Source: Absidia repens (Eukaryota > Mucoromycota > Mucoromycetes > Mucorales > Cunninghamellaceae). From it: a stretch of DNA of 64,000 nt. The DNA is taken from NCBI GenBank assembly GCA_002105175.1, contig MCGE01000013.1, forward strand, positions 558,001 to 622,000, given 5' to 3'. Shown here piece by piece: positions 56,797 to 64,000 of this stretch. Under the pieces are notes generated by a model that saw nothing but the letters and a program-made list of their open reading frames with translations, ran no database searches and was not told the DNA's origin. Numbering within the stretch: position 1 is the stretch's first letter; each line of letters opens with the position of its first letter. Position numbers and translations under genes: made by a program.

Positions 56797-57355
56797 TTGG
56801 TAATATAGGCGGGGAGGGGTAATATAATAAATGAATATAGGTAATGTGTAATAATATTAAAGGAAAAGAAGAAGAAAAAAACGAAAAAAGAATGAAAATG
56901 TTTACAAAAACAGATAAATAGCGGAATTGGAATTAAGGCAAAAAAAAATCTGATAATTATTTTTCGCACTCTATGATTGGTTAACTGTTCAATCAGATAC
57001 AAGATGCCCCCTCCTTAGGATCAAATGAGTGAGACCCCCTTTAGCCTCAAACATTCTAGTTTATTTGTTAATTCCGTTATCTTTTCCATCAATGATACAC
57101 TGCATCTTCGATGGTTATTCCTTTTTTCGTTTTTTTTCGCTTGCGAAACATTATCGATTTTGTATTTAATTTTAATCCCAGTTGATTATTTCTTTACTTT
57201 AACGCGCGATGACCGGGTTAATATTGATCAACAAAAAAGATTCCTCCAGAGTACTGCAAGCGGCGTTTAAATATTTTGCCAGTGGATTGATTTTTGATTG
57301 CCATAATATAAAAAGGAATAATGTTCTTTTTTTTTATTCTTTACTTTGTACAAAA
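56797..57355. promoter_or_regulatory. divergent intergenic region
   Basis: 559 b between the starts of the LRR (-) and arrestin (+) genes. AT-rich; T runs precede the arrestin ATG (57326-57335). No gene is seen. Confidence 0.5.
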
Positions 57356-59479
57356 ATGAAACATTTTGCGACTGAATCTGCCTTGACTCTTCTTCTTGAC
57401 GAACACAAATATTATTTCCGTGGTGATCATGTAAAAGGACGACTGGTGATTCATCCATCCACTAAATCACAAAAGTTCGCTGGTATCCGGTTGACTTTTT
57501 ATTGCCTTGTCAAAACTTACATCAACTCGAAAAAGAAGGATCACCACTACTTTTTTAAACATGTATATCCATTACCTCTTCAACCTCGTATTCTTAAAGT
57601 GGGAAAAACATATACCTATCCTTTTGACTTTATCTTGCCTACTGAAATCGCTTTACCAAGTTGTACTGAAGTAAGTATACTGAGCGCCCAACCCCAACCT
57701 TTTTCCTACAGTTGAATGAATTTCTTATACGAAGTTTTTTTTTTTTTTTTTTTTGATGTTCTTTATAGAGTGATACAAATTCTGGTGGGATTATTGAATA
57801 TGTGATCAAGGCAACGATGGAACGATCCTCCCCTGAATGGCCTTCAGTACCAACTACCACCTCTCTTCATGTGCCTGTTTTGGAACGTCTCAATGTCAGT
57901 CAAACGAAATTTTTGGAACCTGTGTGGGATAGTGTCACTTGGGACTCGACTGAAACAACTAACACACATCAGCAAGACGAAGATAGTAACGATACCCATG
58001 TAGATCAGGCTGAACTCTCAGCATCTATACCTCATCAAGGCTATATTAGAGGTAAAAAAAAAAAATCATTCGGACATTGAAAACACTAAGCATGATTTTT
58101 GGAACTCACTTTTTATTAATTTTTGTATGAAGGGCAAAAAATACCCGTTACTGTGGATATTCGTCACTTTCAACCATACCAAAAAACAAAGGGATTGACC
58201 ATTTCGTTAATTCGATGTACCCGTGTTTTATGCAAAGAAAAGTAAGTATACACCATCATAAAAATATTAACAAAATTCTGGGTTATTAATGCTCCTTTTT
58301 GATCTCTTTTTTTTTTTATTAATATGGATTCATAGAGCCTATCTTTTACCACCAACAATAATCAGCTCAGCCAAAGTAGACATTGATGTGAAGAAAACGA
58401 GCGGCCAAACCATCACACAATCCCTTCTGATCCCACGTCACATCTCGCCTACCATCAATCTGAATGCGCGGCTTTTACAGGTGGATTACCGCATTGAAGT
58501 CAGGGCCAATTTGAACCCACAAGATCATCACCACCACAGTATAGTAGCTCCATGGACGACAGTGCCTGATTTGGGATGTATGTATTTTGAGCTTCCCGTG
58601 GTTATTGGCACGCTCCCTTTTAGCACCACCTCATTGTGCGTACCGCCCGATATATTGGACCCAAAATTTGTCAAAGGTGTCAAACATGTTGAACAAGACA
58701 ATCTACCTCGCCCAAACGCCTACCAGTTACCATCATCATCATCATCATCACAATACAATCGCAATTCACGACGATTATGTTCGCTTACACCGATGAATCT
58801 ATCTTCCAGTCTGCTTGATTTGTATGCTTCAACCAATATACTTTGGGATCGTTTTACACCTTCTTCTCCAACAACCAAGACCCAATCTTCAACGCTGGCT
58901 GTTTCATCCTCCACTTCATCAACAACCAAAATGCATAAATTATCACCACAGTCATCCTGTTTCCGTCTGACGCTATCTTTGGGTGAATCCTTTGATAATT
59001 TGGTCCAATCTAGCATCAACAAACAACAGCATCGGACCTCCTTGGACTCTACCGACATCTTCAGCCACTCTTTTCCTTTGTTGACAGCTCGACGTGCTAG
59101 CGAACCCAACACACGCCAACCCCTCAGCAATACAAGGGAACGCACCTCGTCATTGCCAACTGTATACCGACCTTCCCCTCCTCCTGCTCCATTGTGCTAT
59201 AAACCGGACAACACCTCCGAAGGGTTCGAACTCGACGATGGATCCTGTGACAACAACACAGACAACTACTCTGATGACGACGACGACGATGATGATGATG
59301 ATGACCTAGCGAATGGTTGTTTCATGTACATTGCACCCAATGGTATGGACAGTGCGGGACCTTTTGAAAAACCTCATGAAAAAATTGCTGATGTTGACCT
59401 TGGCTCCGATTCGGAGGATGACGATGATGACTTTATCTCCATTTTGGCAAAAAGGGAAATCAGTCTGGTGGCAATCTAG
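57356..59479 (+). CDS. alpha-arrestin (arrestin-domain) protein
   Basis: Predicted adaptor linking membrane transporters or receptors to ubiquitin ligases. Exons 57356-57670, 57769-58051, 58133-58241 and 58336-59479 sum to 616 residues. The arrestin N-domain spans exons 1-2 (ALTLLLDEHKYYFRGDHVKG, RLTFYCLVKTYI, YPFDFILPTEIALPSC, GIIEYVIKATMER). The C-domain follows (IPVTVDIRHFQPYQKTKGL, VDIDVKKTSGQTITQSLLIP, LNARLLQVDYRIEVRANL, FELPVVIGTLPF). The remaining ~250 residues are Ser/Thr/Pro-rich with an Asp run near 59275-59306. A proline-rich patch is present, but no clear PPxY motif was seen, so coupling to a Rsp5-type ligase is unproven. The start is the ATG at 57356. Poly(A) signal is at 59578-59583. 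Confidence 0.85.
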
Positions 59480-60001
59480 GTCTCTCAAAAAGAGGCAAAG
59501 GGTATCATCTTATTATTAGTGGGAGTAGCTTTAGCTTAGTTTTAGTTTGAGTTTTACTTATAGATGATTATTTTGCCAATAAAAATAAAATGTGGGTTGA
59601 TTCCAAATTTATATGCAAATCGACATCTCATGACTTTTTTTATGGTTACCAAAAGGGGGGTGCGAGCGTTGATTGGGTTACTGTGCTACCATGTTGCTTA
59701 TTGCTAAAGATTTACCCATATTATTATTCTTTTTTTTAATTTGTTATTGGTGTCCTTTCATTGTTTTCTATTATTCGAGAATGTGTCATGGTTGGTTTTG
59801 GCAAGGGGACGGGATATGTCTATTTAAAATAGCCTGGGCTTCTGTTGCTTAGGTTGTACAGTATGTACATTGCACTTGCACCTGTGGACAATTTTAAACA
59901 CCGGTTTGTGTGGGGGTCAAGCAGAAACAGGCGGCTTTTTCTTCCTCTCCATATTTTTTATTTTCTTCCTTTATCTAGAAATATATCACTCCTTTTTTTT
60001 C
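59480..60001. other. tandem intergenic region
   Basis: 3' flank of the arrestin gene and upstream of the ERT1-like gene. The last ~65 b are T/C-rich on the sense strand. No gene is seen. Confidence 0.5.
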
Positions 60002-61759
60002 ATGAATCCATCAATCCGTGAATCACACTCAGGCGATCAAACGTTGAAGCGCAAACGTAGAAAGGTCTCGACGGGTAACACACCAAAAAAAACAGGGCAA
60101 TGCAATGCTTCTTTCTCCCATCACCTAACCATCCCAATCTTCTTTTTGATCGAGTAGTTTGTATTTATTGTGGACAAACTGATATGACTTTTGACGATAT
60201 CAATATAAACAGGCGGCCTTGCCAAAGGTGTCTCAAACTAGTACCTGGAAACAATTATCATGACGAGCTAGGGGCAGCAGCAACAACGACAACAATGACA
60301 GTAGCAGCAACTGCCGTTTCTTCTTCCCCTTCAATACATACATCCACAATTACTGTGTCTTTATCTGCGCCACCAAGGATTCCGTTGGAAACTCGGGACA
60401 AATGGGGTAGGTTCACCATCTATGGTACCTTTTTTTTTTTTTTTTTTTTTTTTTTTTGTGGAATCACTGTAGGCGTGGGAAATGAATGCTCATCTCTATC
60501 TCTTTTTCTTTTATGTAGCCGTACCCTCCAGCAATGAATCGGTAGGCAATGAAGTGGACGTATTAAAGTAAGGTATCAGTTACATTCCAATTGCATGATT
60601 TTTGTTTGATTTATTGTTTTCAACCAATCTAGTGAATTTTTGACTGACGTTTCTAACAACAACTCCAGGGAACACTTTTACTTGACGGCCGCGGATCCCA
60701 AGGATGGTAATATGGAAGATCGATTAAATGAAGTGGTTAATGCGAAATACAAGGCGGGGTTTTTAAAGCCGTATAACTATGTGAATGGATACGCAAGGCT
60801 ACAACGTTATATGGACCAACAGTAAGTAAAGATTTGGGAACAAATATTATATACCTATGGTGCTTCTCACTTACAATTGATAAAGTATGTCACCCGATAG
60901 TAGGCATCGAATATTGAACGTCATGGGAACATTTCGACCAACATTTAGAGACGTTGCACAATCACTTACTGATGTGGATCTCATCTTAGTGGAAGAAGCT
61001 TTCGACCGACTCTTATTGGTAATACACGTGAGCAATGCATGCAAATCCCAAACTCCGCTCACACTTTTTTTGTTTTGGGGCGCTATAGGACTATGATCGG
61101 GTGTTCAGTGCCATGTCCATTCCTGCTTGTTTGTGGCGCAGGACAGGGGAAATATACAAAGGGAACAAGGAATTCGCTACGTTAATTGATGTTTCGGTGG
61201 ACGATTTACGTAATGTAAGTTATATGAAAAAAAAAATGGCATGTCATGAGTGTTTGACAGGACTTTTGTTTCATCTTATTTTACAAGGGACGACTATGTA
61301 TCTATGAAATCATGGCTGAGGAATCCGTTGTGAACTATTGGGAGGTGAGTTTCAAAAAGGAATTCCAGAACAAAAAAAAGAGGATGCTGATACTTATAAT
61401 GCGGATGTATTTAGAAATACGGCAATATAGGATTTGATGCACGACAAAAAGCTGTCTTGACTTCTTGTTTGATCCGTCACCAAAAGAAATCAATGCTCAT
61501 GTCTTGTTGCTTCTCATTTACTATCCGACGAGACAAGTTCAATATGTAAGTAATTAGCAAAGAAATGGTAAATTATATAGATGAAACTCATTTTCTACAC
61601 TCTTTCTACATGTCCGTTTTTTTGGTGGGCGATATAGACCGGTATGTACGACGCTCGAGCCTCGAACCAGAAAAAAAATCGACAAATATGGCTAATGTTT
61701 CCTTTTTATTTTAGACGATCATTGTTGGCAACTTTTTGCCCATTCAAATACAAAACTGA
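60002..61759 (+). CDS. ERT1/AcuK-like PAS-domain protein with degenerate Zn2Cys6 cluster
   Basis: Related to the gluconeogenesis activators Ert1/AcuK. Ten exons join in frame to 351 residues: 60002-60074, 60158-60406, 60519-60567, 60633-60821, 60886-61018, 61089-61214, 61288-61344, 61415-61545, 61638-61641 and 61715-61759. A basic stretch (LKRKRRKVS) leads into the expected Zn2Cys6 region, here CIYCGQTDMTFDDI, then RRPCQRCLKLVPGNNYHDE. The family pattern has Cys where this protein has Phe (cysteine 3) and Tyr (cysteine 6), and there is an extra INxx-type insert. The middle has GTFRPTFR. The PAS domain is well kept: DYDRVFSAMSIPACLWRRTG, GRLCIYEIMAEESVVNYWE, FDARQKAVLTSCLI, CFSFTIRRDKFNIP and TIIVGNFLPI. 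The domain and frame are intact, so the gene is not an obvious pseudogene, but DNA binding by the usual cluster looks impaired. Poly(A) signal is at 61848-61853. Confidence 0.8.
61638..61641 (+). other. predicted 4-nt micro-exon (ACCG)
   Basis: Flanked by GATATAG (acceptor) and GTATGT (donor). It supplies the third base of an Ile codon and a Pro codon, joining KFNI to TIIVGNFLPI. Direct joining of the neighbouring exons would shift the frame and lose the Pro that Ert1 relatives have before the VIVGNFLPI-type ending. Confidence 0.6.
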
Positions 61760-63480
61760 TACCGCCACCCTCATTTACACACACATCGCATACACTTTAG
61801 TCATCTTTTTTAAATGAACATTTTTATTTTATAACATATTTTTGTATAATAAACAACAAATTTTATACAATAAAAACCAACCCAAAGCCCGTCTTTATTG
61901 TGATTTATAGCAGTTTTTTTTTTTTTTTGTCTTCTCATATTTTATGATATCATATACTGTATTGCAAAAAAAAAGATTTACTGGATGTTGAAGTGTAGCT
62001 TTCCATGAAATTAGACACCCCACTATTTGCACCCAAATAGGCGACCCCTTTTGCTTAGCTGATTTCAGTTTGGGCTTTGTGTTCTTTTTATTATTATTAT
62101 TATATCACACCCAAAAAAATAAAAGCGAGAATATATTATCGGGGGGGGTTGGATAAATACACTATGTTTAGCCTAGTAAACGTTACATTGGCGACTTGTT
62201 GTAGGTTGATTGATATGGATAGTAGAGTGGGAAGATGTGCATGTTTCATATTGAGTAATTTAGAATTGTCACCCAATCGCTATGCCTCAGATAGATGGGT
62301 GAGGAAAGTGGTCATAGGTATGCTAAAAAGCAGTGCAAAATGTTCTATAGCGACACCTACAAACACATCATGACATGCATTCATTTAAACGATTATTGAA
62401 ACTGGAATATGGTAATGTTGATAGTATATGGTCTAAATCTTCAACCAGTCACTGGGTCTCTGTGGGAAAAAGTAGTCGTAATGAAGTTAGAGTGAAGATT
62501 TGGTAGGGAGCTCACAAAACATTTATAATAGCGACATTGTTCATTATCTGATAGACCTCAGGATGGTTAACAAAAAAAAAAAAAAAAAAATACTGAAGCA
62601 TATTGGTAGATACTGAAAATTGAAGACGAAGGGAGGAGGGGGTTCACTGTAACAGTAGATCTAAAGGGGCGATAGTAAAACTGGGATCTATCACACAAGG
62701 CATGAGAGAGACAATTGGGACATTTTTCATTGAAGCAAGTAAAAAGAGATATATTTTATTCAGATGTAAATAAATAACATGGACAACTAATACCAAACTA
62801 AGCTAATGAAGACTCAACAATGGTGCTTTCAGATCCTAGATCCAAAATGAAAGGGTATCCCCATGTATGTTGTATTCCCTGATCTGAAAATCCTTCTAAA
62901 TTAGTCCTGAAGCTAATCCAAGATCACTGCAATGGCGAAAAAAAAGAGGGAAGAAAAAGAAAAAAATAAAAGGAAGTGCGAAAAAATAAAAAGTAAAACA
63001 CGTGGTCGGGATTTGAATATACATTTTTTCTCTGGAGGACTTTCGTTCGAGTTGTTGCTTGATCCTTCAGCCAAAATCGACCAACTTCAGTTGCCTAAGA
63101 CCAAAAAATTTTTATATAAACAAAAAGCATCCAAATCGCGTAACTTTTTCCCTTTTCATTTTCATTAATATATTCCTTGGTTAAGCATTTTATAAGTAAA
63201 ATAAATATCATTGGCATTTTCCATGAGACCCGTTTTTTTTTTTTTTTTTTTTTTTTTTACGTTCTTGCTGAACTGCACCATATCATAATCTCACGATCAC
63301 ATTTCCCTACAAACAGCCATACACAGAATAATATTTTTTATTAACAGACCAAAAGACAAATAAATATAAGTGTGAAATAGCTATGCTAAGATATAAAACC
63401 AATCAGTCAAAAATGAAGGGGAGGGGGGATAAGATGTCACCTAACTACTAGCTACTAATAATTCAATCCAATATAATCCA
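61760..63480. other. convergent intergenic region with dispersed repeat copy 4
   Basis: Between the ERT1-like (+) and dihydroxyacetone kinase (-) genes. It holds repeat copy 4, a poly(T) run at 63233-63259, and a 40-b stretch (63060-63099) similar to 30301-30340. A 98-codon non-ATG frame at 62077 is not convincing. Confidence 0.55.
62590..63030 (-). repeat. dispersed repeat family, copy 4
   Basis: Read on the minus strand: ATTCAAATCCCGACCACGTG, a T-rich stretch, CAGGACTAATTTAGAAGG, CAGGGAATACAACATACATG, CCCTTTCATTTTGGATCTAG, GAGTCTTCATTAGCTTAG, TTGTCCATG, CATCTGAATAAAATATATC, CTTTTTACTTGCTTCAATGA, AATGTCCCAATTGTCTCTCT, CTATCGCCCCTTTAG. It matches copies 1-3 in the same order. Edges are approximate. 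Confidence 0.8.
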
Positions 63481-64000
63481 TCAATCATGAGCAGCCACAT
63501 TATCTTCTACCACGGCAGCACTTATGGCTTCAAAGACAGTCACTAAACCAAAAGCTCCAGCATCAGGCACACCTGCTTCCTGTACATCTTTATCAGAGAG
63601 GTAAGATGTGCGTCCTAGCTTGGCCACTTGCTTGATGGTAGCGTCCATTCCCAACCGTGCTTGCACCACCGCATCCTGCAGACTAGCCCCCTTTTCTAAA
63701 CTAGTCACAAATGGAATCAGAGCATCCATCAACGTCCTATCACCCACCCGAGCTTTTGTGTATGTCTGTAACGAATCTAACGCATAAGTGCAGGCTATGA
63801 CATAAAAAATAGACAAACGAATAAATAATTATCCATTTCCCGTGGGAAAAAAAGCCGTCATGAGTTTTACCTTTTGCCCAAGTGTCCATTGAAGTACTAC
63901 CACCATAGATATTGAGACCATTCGCCAAGGCGTTTAAAAAAATGCAATATATAGCCGACGATGTACCCCCGACCGATCGATCTACGGTATCTGCCAGGGC
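63481..64000 (-). CDS. DAK1: dihydroxyacetone kinase, C-terminal (DhaL-like) part; incomplete
   Basis: Phosphorylates dihydroxyacetone (and glyceraldehyde) with ATP, in glycerol use and detoxification. Only the 3' end is in the window; the gene runs past 64000 on the minus strand. The last exon (63794-63481) encodes YALDSLQTYTKARVGDRTLM, DALIPFVTSL, and the loop RTSYLSDKDVQEAGVPDAGA, the ATP-binding DhaL signature (GRTSYL...G.PDPGA). The preceding exon (64000-63871) has DTVDRSVGGTSSAIYCIFLN, including the GGTSG-like motif with Ser-Ser, and TSMDTWAK. The intron is 76 b. Note PDAGA where most family members have PDPGA. Stop TGA is at 63481-63483; a minus-strand poly(A) signal (TTTATT) lies at about 63337. 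Confidence 0.92.

Noticed and set aside
62077..62373. 98-codon plus-strand frame
   Set aside because: Starts with GTG, lies in AT-rich repeat-flanking DNA, no family or splice context.
1..64000. CRISPR arrays, insertion sequences, bacterial operons, viral genes
   Set aside because: No spaced direct repeats, transposase or viral replication motifs were seen; the window is intron-rich nuclear fungal DNA.

Overview
This window is nuclear DNA of a filamentous fungus. Genes are broken by many short GT-AG introns (mostly 50-100 b), intergenic DNA is AT-rich with AATAAA signals behind stops, and the proteins are eukaryotic and fungal (Rrn5-like, Zds1-like, ERT1/AcuK-like, Bst1/PGAP1, Sym1). The very long A/T homopolymers, poly-Gln/Asn/Asp tracts and the mix of animal-like proteins (Treslin/TICRR, DHX29, a golgin of GM130/golgin-45 type) suggest an early-diverging fungus, most likely Mucoromycota. 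That placement is inference from style, not from a marker gene.

Layout: 358-4094 (-) GPI inositol-deacylase; 4613-6577 (-) rhomboid protease; 6781-7741 (+) MsrA; 9347-10420 (+) PHO80/PCL-type cyclin; 10421-12472 intergenic with dispersed repeat copy 1; 12473-18526 (-) DHX29-like helicase; 18780-20084 (+) unknown protein; 20604-21406 (-) Mpv17/Sym1; 22051-23286 (+) unknown protein with a duplicated motif; repeat copy 2; 25053-25706 (+) acidic unknown protein; 26529-27071 (-) mitochondrial peroxiredoxin-5; 27927-29455 (+) O-fucosyltransferase-like type II membrane protein; 30743-31583 (-) hotdog thioesterase; 31948-32223 (+) doubtful small protein; 33080-35461 (+) Zds1-like protein; 35462-38951 intergenic with repeat copy 3; 38952-39704 (+) C2H2 factor; 40291-44177 (-) golgin-like coiled coil; 44416-48548 (-) Treslin/Sld3-like replication initiation factor; 49020-50711 (-) Rrn5-like SANT protein; 51055-53900 (-) PhoD-like phosphatase; 54622-56796 (-) LRR protein; 57356-59479 (+) alpha-arrestin; 60002-61759 (+) ERT1/AcuK-like PAS protein; repeat copy 4; 63481 to beyond 64000 (-) dihydroxyacetone kinase.

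These are unrelated housekeeping and regulatory genes, with no operon logic. Several pairs share divergent promoter regions: rhomboid/MsrA, DHX29/18780 gene, Mpv17/22051 gene, Prx5/O-FucT-like, thioesterase/31948 gene, LRR/arrestin.

The most interesting observations are: (1) the ERT1/AcuK-like gene has an intact 10-exon frame and PAS domain, but cysteines 3 and 6 of its Zn2Cys6 cluster are replaced, each by a one-base change; (2) the same gene needs a 4-nt micro-exon to complete its conserved C-terminus; (3) the golgin-like protein ends in CxxC plus a PDZ-ligand-like tail; (4) a non-coding dispersed repeat of about 0.5-0.8 kb occurs four times; (5) an unknown protein carries two copies of a W-x2-IY-x2-GxGKYFA motif, with an overlapping upstream ORF at its start. 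Exon boundaries given as exact were checked by adding exon lengths in frame; those marked approximate were not.
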